Positions 1 through 10,441 of a DNA stretch of 64,000 nt are shown piece after piece (positions within the stretch are counted from its first letter, which is position 1; every line of letters begins with the position of its first letter). The stretch is from Dryocola boscaweniae. GTDB lineage: Bacteria > Pseudomonadota > Gammaproteobacteria > Enterobacterales > Enterobacteriaceae. The position numbers were made by a program, and so were the translations under genes. The stretch covers positions 62,001 to 126,000 of the forward strand of contig NZ_JALHAP010000076.1 of assembly GCF_025215095.1 (NCBI RefSeq), given 5' to 3'. The notes under the pieces were generated by a model. It was not told where the DNA came from, made no database searches, and worked only from the letters and a program-made list of their open reading frames with translations.

Positions 1-917
1 AAGCGCATCAACTCCAGGTCGGCGCCCTTCGCGGTGCCCAGAACCTGCCAGTCATCGATAGCCGCGCTCTTCATTACGCTTTCGAGCAGATCTTTCGCCA
101 CGATCAGCGCCTGGCCCGCAACCTGCGCCAGCACATACTCGAATTCAGCATTCAGGGAAACGGCACGGTTAGCCGGCAGCGTCCACGGAGTGGTGGTCCA
201 GATAACCATCGAAACCGGGCCGTTAACCTGCGTTGCGCCAAATTTGGCTTTCACCGCATCGGCATCAACGGCCTGGAAGTTAACGAAGATGGATGGAGAA
301 GTTTTGTCGTAGTACTCCACTTCCGCTTCAGCCAGCGCTGAACGGCAGTCGACGCACCAGTGCACCGGCTTAGCCCCTTTATGCAGGTGGCCGTTACCGA
401 TGATTTTCCCGAGCGCACGGATAATGTTCGCTTCGGTGTTGAAATCCATGGTCAGGTACGGACGTGACCAGTCCCCCAGCACGCCCAGACGGATGAAGTC
501 CGCGCGCTGTCCGTCAACCTGCTCTGCCGCGTATTTACGGCATTCCGCGCGGAACTCCGCAGCGGTGACTTTCTCGCCAGGCTTGCCGATTAGCTGTTCT
601 ACTTTCAGCTCGATTGGCAGGCCGTGGCAGTCCCAACCCGGAACATAAGGAGAATCAAAACCGGAAAGCCCTTTGGACTTCACGATAATGTCTTTCAGAA
701 TCTTGTTAACCGAGTGACCAATATGAATGCTGCCGTTCGCGTAGGGAGGGCCATCATGCAGAATGAAGGATTTTTTGCCTTTTTTTGCATTGCGGATGAT
801 GCCGTACAGGTCATCACCGTTCCAGCGCGCCAGCATGCCCGGTTCGCGTTTGGCGAGATCGCCACGCATCGGGAACCCTGTTTCCGGCAAGTTCAGGGTA
901 GATTTAAAGTCACTCAT
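1..917 (-). CDS. ileS: isoleucyl-tRNA synthetase, N-terminal part (cut by window edge)
   Basis: This class I aminoacyl-tRNA synthetase charges tRNA-Ile with isoleucine in the cytosol. About 305 N-terminal residues are visible; the gene continues past base 1. The start [20 protein letters not shown] matches the enteric IleS N terminus, and the ATP-binding HIGH motif lies in [15 protein letters not shown] near residue 60. The first part of the editing (CP1) insertion is also present, while the KMSKS loop and zinc-binding C terminus lie outside. It starts 40 bp after the ribF stop on the same strand, so the two genes are probably co-transcribed, as in E. coli (ribF-ileS-lspA). Confidence 0.97.
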   Translation of the reverse strand, partial: MSDFKSTLNLPETGFPMRGDLAKREPGMLARWNGDDLYGIIRNAKKGKKSFILHDGPPYANGSIHIGHSVNKILKDIIVKSKGLSGFDSPYVPGWDCHGLPIELKVEQLIGKPGEKVTAAEFRAECRKYAAEQVDGQRADFIRLGVLGDWSRPYLTMDFNTEANIIRALGKIIGNGHLHKGAKPVHWCVDCRSALAEAEVEYYDKTSPSIFVNFQAVDADAVKAKFGATQVNGPVSMVIWTTTPWTLPANRAVSLNAEFEYVLAQVAGQALIVAKDLLESVMKSAAIDDWQVLGTAKGADLELMR

Positions 918-957
918 TAGATTCTCGGTTCCGTATTTCGGTTTGAGGAAAGTCTGC

Positions 958-1890
958 TCAGGCGTTTGACCCGAAAAACTCGCGGGCTGTTACCACGTCT
1001 TTTGCGATTTGCGCCTTGAGTTCATCAAGGGAGGCAAAACGCTGTTCATTGCGTATTTTTTTACGCAGCACCACATCTATATGGCGCCCATACAGGTCCA
1101 TTGCAACGTCGAGCAAATGGACTTCTAACTGCTGGCGCATCCCCGCAACCGTTGGACGAGTGCCGATGTTGGCTACGCCAGGAAGCAGCCTGTCGCCGAG
1201 GCCAGCTACTTCTACCGCGAAGACCCCTTTAACCGGGGAAACCTGACGACGCAGCGGTATATTCGCCGTCGGAAAGCCGATGGTGCGCCCCAGTTCATCA
1301 CCGTGAACGACACGTCCTGAGATGATAAACGGATGCCCTAGCAGGCTTTGGGCCTGCTCAAGGTTGTCATCAGCCAGCGCCTGGCGAACCGCCGTGCTGC
1401 TGATGCGCACGCCGCCTTCACAAAATGTCTGCGTGTTGGCGACTTCAAAGCCGTATTCCAGTCCAGCTTTCTGTAATAACAAGAAATCCCCCTGGCGACC
1501 AGCGCCAAAGCGGAAATCATCCCCGACGGCGAGAAACTTCACCCCGAGGCGGTCAACCAGCAGATCGCTGACGAAGTTTTGCGCCGTCAGCGCGGCAAAG
1601 CGCCGGTCGAACCGGACGCAAAGCACGTAATCCACGCCGCACTCGGCCAGATAACGCAGCTTCTCGCGCAGCCTTGTCAGGCGTGCGGGAGATTTACCGG
1701 CGGCAAAAAGCTCAAGCGGCTGGGGCTCGAAGATCATGACCATTACCGGAAGATTGCGCGCACGCCCTTGGGCACACAGCCCTTGTAGCAGAGACTTGTG
1801 GCCTCGATGCACGCCATCAAAATTACCAATGGTGAGGACACACCCGTGGTGATTCTGGCGCAAATTATGTATGCCGCGTATCAGCTTCAT
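958..1890 (-). CDS. ribF: bifunctional riboflavin kinase / FAD synthetase
   Basis: RibF phosphorylates riboflavin to FMN and then adenylylates FMN to FAD. The 310 residues are close to the 313 of E. coli RibF. The N-terminal FAD synthetase domain carries the nucleotidyltransferase motif [10 protein letters not shown] at residues 22-31 and the ISSTAVR segment near residue 160. The C-terminal riboflavin kinase domain carries [10 protein letters not shown] near residue 205. It is the first gene of the ribF-ileS unit, divergent from rpsT. The ATG start gives [10 protein letters not shown], identical to the family N terminus. Confidence 0.97.
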   Translation of the reverse strand: MKLIRGIHNLRQNHHGCVLTIGNFDGVHRGHKSLLQGLCAQGRARNLPVMVMIFEPQPLELFAAGKSPARLTRLREKLRYLAECGVDYVLCVRFDRRFAALTAQNFVSDLLVDRLGVKFLAVGDDFRFGAGRQGDFLLLQKAGLEYGFEVANTQTFCEGGVRISSTAVRQALADDNLEQAQSLLGHPFIISGRVVHGDELGRTIGFPTANIPLRRQVSPVKGVFAVEVAGLGDRLLPGVANIGTRPTVAGMRQQLEVHLLDVAMDLYGRHIDVVLRKKIRNEQRFASLDELKAQIAKDVVTAREFFGSNA

Positions 1891-2141
1891 GGCTGGCTCA
1901 AGACAGTGGAAATCGGCGGATTATACCAACTACCACGATGAACGTTAACCAACGATTGCCCCCTTTGGCATAAAGCTTTAAGGATTTCATTACGCTGAAG
2001 GGCGGTTTCAGCAAGCAAGCGCGCCATTGAACGAATTTTGTTAGCGAAAGGCTGTATTCGCGCCCGTGAAGCTGGTAGAATCCGCGCCATCACAACGTAA
2101 GAGGTGTCGTAAGTTTAACGGCGCTTATTTGCACAAATCCA

Positions 2142-2170
2142 TTGACAAAAGAAGGCTAACCGGGCATATT
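2142..2170 (+). promoter_or_regulatory. rpsT promoter (P2-like) in the ribF-rpsT intergenic region
   Basis: In the 327-base divergent gap 1891-2217, TTGACA at 2142-2147 and CATATT at 2165-2170 are 17 bp apart and face rpsT, whose start lies 47 bp downstream. A second possible -10 (TAGAAT at 2076-2081, followed by a GC-rich discriminator) has only a weak -35 (TGTATT) and may correspond to an upstream rpsT P1. E. coli rpsT is known to have two promoters. No convincing yaaY-like gene was recognised in this gap. Confidence 0.75.
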
Positions 2171-2196
2171 CCTCGGCCTTTGAATTGTCCACATAG

Positions 2197-2481
<285 letters not shown>

Positions 2482-2503
2482 TCGCTTTTTTGTTGTCAGC
2501 TTG

Positions 2504-2531
2504 AAAAAAACCGGCTCACGCCGGTTTTTTT
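2504..2531. terminator. bidirectional terminator between rpsT and nhaR
   Basis: A-rich flank, CCGG/CCGG stem extended by A/T pairs, a CTCACG loop and a T run on the right; the A run on the left gives a T run on the opposite strand. It sits just after rpsT and just after the convergent nhaR stop at 2550, so it probably serves both. Confidence 0.85.
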
Positions 2532-2549
2532 ATGCCTGAAATTTGCCGC

Positions 2550-3437
2550 TTACTTAAAAAGCGCCGAATAATCTCTGTTACACACGCGCCGCACCGCCGG
2601 GTGCTGGATCATGCGTTCTGCAAAAATGGCGTGATATTCTTCCATCACATGCTCAATCCGCCCGATCTCAACAATGTTGTTATCGTTGTAGATGTCCTTT
2701 CCATAAAGCGTAGGCGCAACAAAAATAGCGTTGTGCGCGGCGCCAAAAGCTTTCATCAGCGCAGCATCGTCAAACTCGCCGAGTATTTCCACCTTCAGGC
2801 CCTGTCCGTTAATCCAGTTAAGGATTTTACGTCCAAGCATTGAACGGCGGCCCGGGATCAGTAAACGTCTTGTTTCAAGGCAGGCCGGGAACGGTAAATC
2901 CGGTAGCGGGTTCTGACACCAGAAACTGATCCCGCACTCGCCAATCTTGACGGAGAACAGGCCTTCCTGCTGCGTTGAATCAATGGGGCAGTCGGAAATA
3001 ATCATGTCCAGCTTGTGCTGGCTGAGCTGCTCCAACAGCATTTCGTGGGTGGACTCAAAACAACGCAGATGAATTTGCTCATCTTCAACCACCGCCGCAT
3101 CCAGCACGCCGCTCACCAGCCGTTTGGAGAGCGCATCGGCAATTCCAACGTCGAACAGCAGGCTGGAGTCTTTGCGGTAGTTGACGATATCCAACATTTC
3201 CTGGCTTAGCGTGAACATGCGGTCCGCATAACGGAATACCAGTTGCCCCAGCTCGGAAGGCTCAAGCCCTCGCCCTTTGCGCTTAAACAACTTGCCGTCC
3301 AGACGCTCTTCCAGCGCTTTTATCTGACCGGTGATAGTTTGCGGCGTCAGATACAGCGCTTCCGCGGCGCCCACCACGGAGCCTTCTTTACAGACATGCC
3401 AGAAATAGTAGAGATGGTTGTAATTGATATGAGACAC
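2550..3437 (-). CDS. nhaR: LysR-family activator of the sodium/proton antiporter gene
   Basis: NhaR is the Na+-responsive LysR-type activator of nhaA. The 295-residue protein has an N-terminal winged helix-turn-helix (about residues 5-65, [20 protein letters not shown]) and a substrate-binding-like domain. The start is GTG at 3437, giving [16 protein letters not shown]. coli NhaR has two more residues before this. The C terminus ends at DYSALFK, slightly shorter than in E. coli. It follows nhaA on the same strand after a 65-bp spacer containing a hairpin, as in the E. coli nhaAR operon. Confidence 0.96.
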   Translation of the reverse strand: MSHINYNHLYYFWHVCKEGSVVGAAEALYLTPQTITGQIKALEERLDGKLFKRKGRGLEPSELGQLVFRYADRMFTLSQEMLDIVNYRKDSSLLFDVGIADALSKRLVSGVLDAAVVEDEQIHLRCFESTHEMLLEQLSQHKLDMIISDCPIDSTQQEGLFSVKIGECGISFWCQNPLPDLPFPACLETRRLLIPGRRSMLGRKILNWINGQGLKVEILGEFDDAALMKAFGAAHNAIFVAPTLYGKDIYNDNNIVEIGRIEHVMEEYHAIFAERMIQHPAVRRVCNRDYSALFK

Positions 3438-3469
3438 GCGCTTTCACTCCCTGAGAGATTATCCATTGG

Positions 3470-3493
3470 CTGACGGCGGTTTTACGCCGTCAG
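3470..3493 (-). other. intercistronic hairpin between nhaA and nhaR
   Basis: CTGACGGCG and CGCCGTCAG form a perfect 9-bp GC-rich stem around a 6-nt loop inside the 65-bp nhaA-nhaR spacer. It has no T run on the nhaAR strand, so it looks more like an mRNA-stabilising or partial-attenuation structure than a full terminator. Confidence 0.6.
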
Positions 3494-3502
3494 CGGTGAA
3501 AA

Positions 3503-4681
3503 TTAGTGTTGTTGCACCCCTGAGGAAAAACGCTTCCTCAGCATACTGTAGCCCACCACGGCGGAAAGCAGCGATCCCATAAGGATGCCGAGTTTCGCCC
3601 AGGTGATAAGTGCGGGGTCGACGCTGCCAAAGGCAAGCGAAGCGATGAAGATCGACATAGTAAAGCCGATCCCGCACAGCACGCCCACGGCCATAATGTC
3701 TTTACCCGTTGTTCCCTCAGGCAGGCTCGCCAGCCTGAGCTTCAATGCGGCCCAGCAGAACAAGCTGATGCCCAGCGGTTTGCCAATAAACAGGCCGGCA
3801 ACGATGCCCATCGGCAGCAGCGACGTTAATCCTTCAAGCGTCACGCCATGTAAGGATACGCCGGCATTGGCAAAGGCGAACAGCGGCAGAATTAAGAACG
3901 CCACCCAGGGATGCAGCACATGCTCCAGCGCGCGGGCGGGCGATCGCCCCGCTTTTTCTCTCAGCGGAATGAGGAAACCAATGATCACTCCGGCAAGCGT
4001 TGCATGAACGCCGGACTTCAGTACGGCAGTCCACAGCACAAGGCCTACAAGTATATACAAGCCGGTACGACGGACGTTGCAGATGTTCAGCAAGGCCAGT
4101 ACCGCAATCGCGCCCGCGGCTACGGCCAGCGAAAGCAAAGAGAGATCGCTTGTATAAAACAGGGCAATAATAATGATGGCGCCAAGATCATCAATAATGG
4201 CTAACGCCATCAGAAAGACCTTCAAAGCAACCGGCACCCGGTTGCCCAACAGCGCCAGAATCCCCAGCGCAAAGGCGATATCCGTTGCAGCCGGAATGGC
4301 CCAGCCCTCACGGGTGATAGGATCCTGATAGTTGAAGATCAAATAGATGGCGGCGGGAACAAGCATTCCTCCAAGCGCTGCGATCATCGGGAGAGCAGCC
4401 TGGCGGCAGCTTGCCAGAGATCCTTCAACCAGTTCACGTTTCACCTCAAGGCCAATCATCAAGAAGAAGATAGCCATTAAGGCATCATTCACCCACAGCA
4501 GCAGGTTTTTGCTGATGTCCAGAGAGCCAATGCGCACTTCGACAGGCGTTTCTAAAAATGCCTGATAAAAGCCGCTGGTGAAATCGAGGTTAGCCAAAAC
4601 CATCGCCATGGAAGCGGCGATAATTAACAGGATGCCGCTTGCGGCATCGCCATGGAAAAATCTTTGTAGTGTTTTCGTCAT
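3503..4681 (-). CDS. nhaA: Na+/H+ antiporter NhaA
   Basis: NhaA exchanges two protons for one Na+ (or Li+) across the inner membrane and supports pH and salt homeostasis. The 392-residue protein is mostly hydrophobic, with the expected 12 membrane segments. The ion-binding aspartate pair is in [10 protein letters not shown] at residues 164-165 (163-164 in E. coli). The DIAFALG segment near residue 134 contains the conserved aspartate of helix IV. The gene lies downstream of dnaJ on the same strand, separated by the dnaJ terminator and its own 5' region, and is followed by its activator nhaR. Confidence 0.97.
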   Translation of the reverse strand: MTKTLQRFFHGDAASGILLIIAASMAMVLANLDFTSGFYQAFLETPVEVRIGSLDISKNLLLWVNDALMAIFFLMIGLEVKRELVEGSLASCRQAALPMIAALGGMLVPAAIYLIFNYQDPITREGWAIPAATDIAFALGILALLGNRVPVALKVFLMALAIIDDLGAIIIIALFYTSDLSLLSLAVAAGAIAVLALLNICNVRRTGLYILVGLVLWTAVLKSGVHATLAGVIIGFLIPLREKAGRSPARALEHVLHPWVAFLILPLFAFANAGVSLHGVTLEGLTSLLPMGIVAGLFIGKPLGISLFCWAALKLRLASLPEGTTGKDIMAVGVLCGIGFTMSIFIASLAFGSVDPALITWAKLGILMGSLLSAVVGYSMLRKRFSSGVQQH

Positions 4682-4835
4682 TTTTTCATCCTGGATGTAA
4701 GCAGCGTAAACAATAAGCCCCTACGAGGTCGTCAAAATAACAGTTGTAATACTTCGATAAAAGCAGGTTATATAGCAAAAATAGCTCGGTAAAAACGAAT
4801 TAAAACAGAGTAGTTGTTTGCCCGCGTCGAAAATA

Positions 4836-4873
4836 AAAAACCTGAACCGAAATGACCCGATTCAGGTTTTAAT
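4836..4873 (-). terminator. dnaKJ operon terminator
   Basis: AAAACCTGAA and TTCAGGTTTT arms flank a 14-nt loop, 22 bp after the dnaJ stop on the minus strand; the A/T-rich arm supplies the U tract. Confidence 0.75.
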
Positions 4874-4894
4874 TTTCATGCCCAACCGGATGAT

Positions 4895-6037
4895 TTATTT
4901 GGTCAAATCATCAAAGAATCTTTTCACGCCATCAAAGAAGCTTTTGGAACGCGGGCTGTTTTTCTCACCGCTTGGTCCGCCAAAGCTTTCTTCCAGATCG
5001 CGTAAAAGCTGCTTCTGTTTTTCATTCAGGCTGACAGGCGTTTCCACTACGACGCGGCACAGCAGATCGCCCTGCGCACCGCCACGTACGGATTTCACCC
5101 CTTTGCCGCGCATTCTGAACAGCTTGCCGGTTTGAGTTTCGCCCGGTACTTTCAGGTTCACGCGGCCATCAAGCGTCGGCACTTCAATCTCACCGCCCAG
5201 CGCTGCCATAGCAAAGTTAATCGGCACTTCGCAGTAAAGGTTGTTGCCTTCACGTTCAAAGATTGGATGCTGCTTAACCTGCACCTGAACATACAGATCG
5301 CCTGACGGCGCGCCGTGTTCACCTGCTTCACCTTCACCCGCCAGACGAATACGATCGCCGGTATCCACGCCAGCCGGGATTTTCACCGACAGGGTTTTGG
5401 TTTTTTCTACACGGCCATGGCCATGACAGGTGTTGCAAGGATCTTTAATAATGGTGCCGCGACCCTGACAGTGCGGGCAACTCTGCTGCACGGTAAAGAA
5501 GCCCTGACGCATCTGCACCTGGCCTGCGCCGTGACAGGTTGGACAGGTCTGCGGTTTGGAACCGGATTTCGCGCCGCTGCCGTGGCAAACATCACACTCT
5601 TCAAGCGTCGGAATGCGGATCTCTTTGGTTACGCCGCGAACGGCTTCTTCCAGCGATAAATCCATGTTGTAGCGCAAATCAGCGCCGCGAGCGGCACGTT
5701 GACGACGACCACCGCCAAAGATGTCGCCGAATACATCGCCAAAGATATCGCTGAAATCGGCGCCGCCGCCGCCAAACCCACCGTTAAAGCCGCCGCCGCC
5801 CATGCCGCCCTGCTCAAACGCAGCGTGACCATACTGGTCATACGCAGCACGTTTTTGCTCATCGGTCAGGATTTCGTAAGCTTCTTTGATTTCTTTAAAC
5901 TTACCTTCGGCCTCTTTGTCACCCTGATTACGGTCCGGGTGGAATTTCATCGCCAGGCGCTTGTAAGCTTTTTTGATTTCACGCTCGTCCGCGGACTTCG
6001 GGACGCCTAAAACCTCATAATAGTCTTTCTTCGCCAT
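4895..6037 (-). CDS. dnaJ: chaperone DnaJ (Hsp40)
   Basis: DnaJ stimulates the DnaK ATPase and delivers unfolded clients. The domains are in canonical order over 380 residues. The J domain occupies about 1-70 with HPD at 33-35. A Gly/Phe-rich linker of about 70-105 is followed by four CxxCxGxG zinc-binding repeats ([32 protein letters not shown]). The C-terminal substrate-binding domains follow. It is the second gene of the dnaKJ heat-shock operon, 84 bp after dnaK, with a strong hairpin in the spacer. Confidence 0.98.
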   Translation of the reverse strand: MAKKDYYEVLGVPKSADEREIKKAYKRLAMKFHPDRNQGDKEAEGKFKEIKEAYEILTDEQKRAAYDQYGHAAFEQGGMGGGGFNGGFGGGGADFSDIFGDVFGDIFGGGRRQRAARGADLRYNMDLSLEEAVRGVTKEIRIPTLEECDVCHGSGAKSGSKPQTCPTCHGAGQVQMRQGFFTVQQSCPHCQGRGTIIKDPCNTCHGHGRVEKTKTLSVKIPAGVDTGDRIRLAGEGEAGEHGAPSGDLYVQVQVKQHPIFEREGNNLYCEVPINFAMAALGGEIEVPTLDGRVNLKVPGETQTGKLFRMRGKGVKSVRGGAQGDLLCRVVVETPVSLNEKQKQLLRDLEESFGGPSGEKNSPRSKSFFDGVKRFFDDLTK

Positions 6038-6063
6038 CTCTTTGTTCTGCCCCTAACATGCGT

Positions 6064-6096
6064 GCACGGGCGTGGAGAAAACTCCTACGCCCGTGC
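6064..6096 (-). ncRNA. dnaK-dnaJ spacer stem-loop (tpke11-like position)
   Basis: GCACGGGCGT pairs with ACGCCCGTGC, and the stem extends inward through GGAG/CTCC around an AAAA loop with a one-base bulge. The structure occupies the middle of the 84-bp dnaK-dnaJ spacer. In E. coli this spacer is annotated as the small RNA tpke11. Only the hairpin is visible here; whether a discrete RNA is made is inference. No U tract follows on the operon strand. Confidence 0.5.
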
Positions 6097-6121
6097 CAGT
6101 TATAAACCGCTCAAAGGGCGA

Positions 6122-8038
6122 TTATTTTTTGTCTTTAACTTCTTCGAACTCAGCGTCAACAACATCGTCGTCTTTGCCAGCGTTAGTCGCGTCTGCCGCA
6201 TTGCCCGCCTGCTGCTCAGCGTGCTGCTGCTGAGCCAGTTCCATCAGCTTCTGAGAAACCTGCGCCAGCGCCTGCATTTTCGCTTCGATGTCCGCTTTGT
6301 CTTCGCCTTTCAAAGAAGATTCCAGCGCGCTCAGAGCAGATTCGATAGCAGTTTTGTCGTCAGCCGGCAGTTTGTCGCCCGCTTCTTCAACCTGCTTACG
6401 GGTGCTGTGCAGCAAATGGTCGCCCTGGTTGCGGGTCTGAACCAGCTCTTCGAACTTACGGTCAGATTCGGCGTTAGCTTCCGCATCGCGTACCATTTTC
6501 TGGATTTCTTCTTCGTTCAGACCAGAAGAAGCCTTGATGGTGATCTTCTGCTCTTTGCCGCTGTTTTTGTCTTTTGCGGAAACGTGCAGGATACCATCGG
6601 CATCGATATCGAACGTTACTTCGATCTGCGGCATGCCGCGCGGTGCCGGGCTGATACCATCCAGGTTGAACTGACCCAGAGATTTGTTATCAGACGCACG
6701 CTTACGTTCACCCTGAATCACATGGATGGTTACCGCAGACTGGTTGTCTTCAGCGGTAGAGAACACCTGGCTGTGCTTGGTCGGGATAGTGGTGTTTTTG
6801 TTGATGAGCGCAGTCATCACGCCGCCCATGGTTTCGATACCCAGAGACAGCGGGGTAACGTCCAGCAGCAGCACGTCTTTCACTTCGCCCGTTAATACAC
6901 CGCCCTGAACCGCAGCGCCGATAGCAACGGCTTCGTCCGGGTTAACGTCTTTACGCGGCTCTTTACCAAAGAACTCAGCAACTTTTTTCTGCACCATTGG
7001 CATACGAGTCTGACCACCGACCAGGATGACGTCCTGAATATCGGATACGGACAGGCCAGCATCCTGCAGCGCAACTTTCAGCGGCTCGATAGAACGGTTT
7101 ACCAGGTCTTCGACCAGGGATTCCAGTTTCGCGCGAGTCACTTTGATGTTCATGTGTTTTGGACCGGTCGCATCTGCTGTGATGTACGGCAGGTTCACGT
7201 CGGTCTGCTGTGCAGAAGACAGTTCAATTTTCGCTTTTTCTGCAGCTTCTTTCAGACGTTGCATCGCCAGCGGATCGTTACGCAGATCGATGCCCTGATC
7301 TTTCTTGAACTCTTCTACCAGATAGTTGATCAGACGGCTGTCGAAGTCTTCGCCGCCCAGGTGGGTATCACCGTTGGTCGCCAGAACTTCAAAGGTTTTC
7401 TCGCCGTCAACTTCATCGATTTCGATGATAGAAATATCGAAAGTACCACCACCCAGGTCGTAAACCGCGATAGTACGGTTGCCGACTTCTTTATCCAGAC
7501 CGTAGGCCAGCGCCGCGGCGGTTGGTTCGTTGATGATACGTTTTACTTCCAGACCTGCGATACGACCGGCGTCTTTAGTTGCCTGACGCTGTGCGTCGTT
7601 GAAGTAGGCAGGTACGGTGATAACCGCTTCAGTTACCGGCTCGCCCAGGTAATCTTCAGCCGTTTTCTTCATTTTTTTCAGCACTTCAGCAGAGATCTGC
7701 GGAGGCGCCATTTTCTGACCTTTTACGTCAATCCAAGCATCGCCGTTATCAGCGCCGATAATTTTGTACGGCATAATGGCTTCGTCGCGCTGCACTTCTT
7801 CGTCCTGGAAACGACGGCCAATCAGGCGCTTGATCGCGAACAGGGTGTTCTGCGGGTTCGTCACTGCCTGACGTTTAGCCGGCTGACCTACCAGAGTTTC
7901 GCCATCCTGGGTATATGCGATGATGGAAGGCGTGGTGCGATCGCCTTCGGCGTTTTCCAGCACGCGTGCCGTGGTGCCATCCATGATTGCTACACAAGAG
8001 TTGGTTGTACCCAGGTCGATACCAATAATTTTACCCAT
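6122..8038 (-). CDS. dnaK: chaperone DnaK (Hsp70)
   Basis: DnaK is the ATP-dependent chaperone that works with DnaJ and GrpE and also down-regulates sigma-32. All 638 residues are present. The nucleotide-binding domain starts [16 protein letters not shown], contains the phosphate-binding DLGGGTFD segment near residue 195, and extends to about residue 385. The [15 protein letters not shown] linker follows. The substrate-binding domain and helical lid end in EEVKDKK, close to the EEVKDKK tail of E. coli. It is the first gene of dnaKJ, preceded by two sigma-32 type promoters. Confidence 0.99.
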   Translation of the reverse strand: MGKIIGIDLGTTNSCVAIMDGTTARVLENAEGDRTTPSIIAYTQDGETLVGQPAKRQAVTNPQNTLFAIKRLIGRRFQDEEVQRDEAIMPYKIIGADNGDAWIDVKGQKMAPPQISAEVLKKMKKTAEDYLGEPVTEAVITVPAYFNDAQRQATKDAGRIAGLEVKRIINEPTAAALAYGLDKEVGNRTIAVYDLGGGTFDISIIEIDEVDGEKTFEVLATNGDTHLGGEDFDSRLINYLVEEFKKDQGIDLRNDPLAMQRLKEAAEKAKIELSSAQQTDVNLPYITADATGPKHMNIKVTRAKLESLVEDLVNRSIEPLKVALQDAGLSVSDIQDVILVGGQTRMPMVQKKVAEFFGKEPRKDVNPDEAVAIGAAVQGGVLTGEVKDVLLLDVTPLSLGIETMGGVMTALINKNTTIPTKHSQVFSTAEDNQSAVTIHVIQGERKRASDNKSLGQFNLDGISPAPRGMPQIEVTFDIDADGILHVSAKDKNSGKEQKITIKASSGLNEEEIQKMVRDAEANAESDRKFEELVQTRNQGDHLLHSTRKQVEEAGDKLPADDKTAIESALSALESSLKGEDKADIEAKMQALAQVSQKLMELAQQQHAEQQAGNAADATNAGKDDDVVDAEFEEVKDKK

Positions 8039-8087
8039 CTAAACGTCTCCACTTAAAATTTGTTCGTCATGTGGTTGTGAACCTGTT

Positions 8088-8113
8088 ATGCGGGCAAACA
8101 AGCGTGTTTCAAC
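8088..8113 (-). promoter_or_regulatory. dnaK heat-shock promoter, proximal
   Basis: On the minus strand, GTTGAAAC (8113-8106) and GCCCGCAT (8095-8088) resemble the sigma-32 -35 and -10 elements with suitable spacing, 50 bp before the dnaK ATG. It corresponds in position to E. coli dnaK P2. Confidence 0.7.
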
Positions 8114-8162
8114 TGCCCAAACATGTTTTTTTCCAGGTCCGCCAACTGCGGTTGGATACAAG

Positions 8163-8188
8163 ATGGGGTCGGCTTGTCCGCCATCAAG
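8163..8188 (-). promoter_or_regulatory. dnaK heat-shock promoter, distal (P1-like)
   Basis: On the minus strand, CTTGATG (8188-8182) and CCCCAT (8168-8163), 13 bp apart, closely match the sigma-32 consensus and E. coli dnaK P1. The 300-base gap 8039-8338 otherwise holds the divergent satP upstream region, with no gene seen. Confidence 0.85.
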
Positions 8189-8338
8189 GGGCAAAGCAAA
8201 AAAAAATTTTCATCTTCACACCTGTTTAGATCATGGACTCCTGTCAGACACCTGATTATGATGCCGCGCCCCGCAGCCCTTTAACGGATGCGCGGCCTTA
8301 ATACACACTACATTTCAGATGAATTTTTTAGAGGAACT

Positions 8339-8905
8339 ATGGGCAACACTAAGTTGGCTAACCCCGCTCCCCTGGGCTTAATGGGCTTCGGCATGACCAC
8401 CCTTCTGCTCAACCTGCACAACGCTGGTATTTTCCCGATGGATGTCAACATCCTTGCTATGGGCATTTTTTATGGCGGTATTGCCCAGATTTTTGCGGGC
8501 CTGCTGGAATTTAAAAAAGGGAACACCTTCGGCTTAACCGCCTTCACCTCTTATGGCTCTTTCTGGCTGACTCTGGTCGCCATTCTGATCATGCCTAAGA
8601 TGGGTCTGGCGGATGCCGCGAACGCACACTTCCTTGGCGCATACCTTGGCCTGTGGGGCGTATTCACCCTGTTTATGTTCTTCGGCACGCTGCGTTCCGC
8701 GTGTATGCTGCAGTTCGTGTTTGCCAGCCTGACCGTATTGTTTGCCCTGCTGGCTGTTGGCCACCTGTTCGACAATGAAGGCATCGTTCGCGTGGCGGGC
8801 TGGGTCGGTCTGGTCTGCGGCGCAAGCGCCATCTATCTGGCAATGGGCGAAGTACTGAACGAGCAGTTTGGCCGCACCGTGCTGCCGATTGGCGAGAAGC
8901 ATTAA
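8339..8905 (+). CDS. satP: acetate/succinate:proton symporter SatP (YaaH)
   Basis: SatP takes up acetate and succinate with protons across the inner membrane. The ATG at 8339 (GAGGAAC ribosome binding site just upstream) gives 188 residues, the E. coli length, starting MGNTKLANPAPLGLMGFGMT. This contains the NPAPLGL signature of the GPR1/FUN34/YaaH family. Six hydrophobic segments are visible. An upstream in-frame start at 8288 is possible on paper but lacks a ribosome binding site and family support. It is divergent from dnaK, as in E. coli. Confidence 0.96.
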   Translation: MGNTKLANPAPLGLMGFGMTTLLLNLHNAGIFPMDVNILAMGIFYGGIAQIFAGLLEFKKGNTFGLTAFTSYGSFWLTLVAILIMPKMGLADAANAHFLGAYLGLWGVFTLFMFFGTLRSACMLQFVFASLTVLFALLAVGHLFDNEGIVRVAGWVGLVCGASAIYLAMGEVLNEQFGRTVLPIGEKH

Positions 8906-8929
8906 CTGCCGTCACAGTCGGTAAATCAA

Positions 8930-8955
8930 TCACCACCTCCCTGGGAGGTGGTTTA
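8930..8955 (+). other. hairpin after satP
   Basis: CCACCTCCC and GGGAGGTGG form a 9-bp stem with almost no loop, 25 bp after satP and just before the stronger terminator at 8967. It may help to terminate or stabilise the satP mRNA. Confidence 0.5.
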
Positions 8956-8966
8956 GGGGTGACAAT

Positions 8967-8995
8967 AAAAAGCGGAGCCGGGCTCCGCTTTTTTT
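8967..8995. terminator. bidirectional terminator between satP and the MFS gene
   Basis: AAAAAGCGGAGCC and GGCTCCGCTTTTTT give an 8-bp GC-rich stem with A and T runs on the two sides, so it can act on both convergent transcripts. It overlaps the stop codon of the minus-strand transporter gene. Confidence 0.9.
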
Positions 8996-10316
8996 ATGAA
9001 TGTTGCAACGGTCTTTCTACCACCACATCTTCATGATTCAAATCCTGGCGCAGCCAGATCCCCAGCGCTAATCCCACCAGAGCCAGCGCCAGTACATACC
9101 AGGCCGGCGCCATTGGCGAAACGCCCATTAGCATGGTGACAAAGATTGGCGTGAGGCCGCCGAAAATGGCGTACGACACGTTATAAGAGAAAGAGATGCC
9201 GGTGAAACGGACTTCCGCCGGGAACGCCCGCACCATGACAAACGGCACCGCGCCGACAACCCCAACGCTCAATCCTGCCAGGCCATACAGCACAAACAGG
9301 TGCTCAGGATAGATTGGGGTAAGGTGATAAAACATCCAGCTACAGGCTGCAAGCAACAGGCTGCCGATAATAAAGGTTTTGCTCGCGCCGATACGGTCGA
9401 TAACCAGGCCCGCGGCAATACAGCCAACGCACAGCATAATAGTGGCGATGCTATTCGCCTGAAGCGTCAACGCGGGCGCAATACCCACCTGTTTTTGCAG
9501 CCAGGTCGGCGCCATTAAAATCACCACCACGATACCCGCTGAAAGCAGCCAGGTTAGCAGCATAGAAACCACAACCGCTTTCTTATGGTTAACCACTACG
9601 GACTTGAGCGGCAGCTCTTCAGCCAGCGCTTTGCGCTTTTGCATCTCAATAAAGATCGGCGTTTCCTGCAGCCAGCGACGTAAATACATCGCCACCAGCC
9701 CGAAAATACCGCCAAGGAAAAACGGAATACGCCAGCCACCGTTATGAATGGCTTCCTGAGTCATCGAAGTATTGATGATGGTTGCCACAACGGAGCCGAG
9801 CAAAATTCCCACCGTCAGCCCGGCCGTTAGCGTTCCGCAGGCGATGCCGATGCGTTTATAAGGAACATGCTCGGCAACGAACACCCATGCGCCAGGCACT
9901 TCACCGCCAATCGCAGCCCCCTGAAGGACACGCATCAGCAGCAGAAGCAAAGGAGCCGCGATGCCAAGCGTGTTATAGGTCGGCAGCAAGCCGATCGCCA
10001 GCGTCGGCAAAGCCATCAACAGGATACTTAGCGTGAACATCTTCTTACGCCCAACAAGATCGCCAAAATGGGCCATCACGATGCCGCCTAGCGGACGAGC
10101 CAGATAACCGGCGGCAAAAATGCCGAAGGTTTGCACCTGGCGCAGCCATTCCGGAATATCCGCAGGGAAAAAGAGGGCGCCTACGACCGTGGCAAAAAAC
10201 ACAAAGATAATGAAGTCGTAGAATTCGAGCGCGCCGCCGAGGGCGGCCAGAGTCAGGGTTCTATAATCCTGACGGTTCAGAGGTCTTGCTGGTGGCGTTG
10301 CTGTTTGTATGGACAT
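8994..10316 (-). CDS. MFS metabolite:H+ symporter, MHS family
   Basis: This 440-residue protein has 12 hydrophobic segments. The motif GGIVMAHFGDLVGRKKMF between segments 2 and 3 is the major facilitator signature, and the N-terminal ALGGALEFYDFIIF is typical of the metabolite:H+ symporter (MHS) group that includes ShiA, ProP and KgtP. The substrate cannot be told from sequence. It lies between satP and mog, where E. coli K-12 has no such gene, and has no partner enzyme beside it. It ends in the shared terminator with satP. Confidence 0.85.
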   Translation of the reverse strand: MSIQTATPPARPLNRQDYRTLTLAALGGALEFYDFIIFVFFATVVGALFFPADIPEWLRQVQTFGIFAAGYLARPLGGIVMAHFGDLVGRKKMFTLSILLMALPTLAIGLLPTYNTLGIAAPLLLLLMRVLQGAAIGGEVPGAWVFVAEHVPYKRIGIACGTLTAGLTVGILLGSVVATIINTSMTQEAIHNGGWRIPFFLGGIFGLVAMYLRRWLQETPIFIEMQKRKALAEELPLKSVVVNHKKAVVVSMLLTWLLSAGIVVVILMAPTWLQKQVGIAPALTLQANSIATIMLCVGCIAAGLVIDRIGASKTFIIGSLLLAACSWMFYHLTPIYPEHLFVLYGLAGLSVGVVGAVPFVMVRAFPAEVRFTGISFSYNVSYAIFGGLTPIFVTMLMGVSPMAPAWYVLALALVGLALGIWLRQDLNHEDVVVERPLQHS

Positions 10317-10441
10317 AAGGAACCGCGCGTAAAGAGGAGTGTGATAATTATTTTCCGTTTAGCTGTAAAGCAAACATTACTATAACGGTTAAAAACCAGC
10401 ACTCCATAGACGCTACATCTTATGTCATAAACGCCTTAAAT

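Noticed and set aside
7154..8056. 300-codon open frame on the plus strand opposite dnaK (and a 277-codon one at 6062-6895)
   Set aside because: Antisense shadows of dnaK. The translations are rich in Phe, Arg and Gln without motifs, and they have no ribosome binding site.
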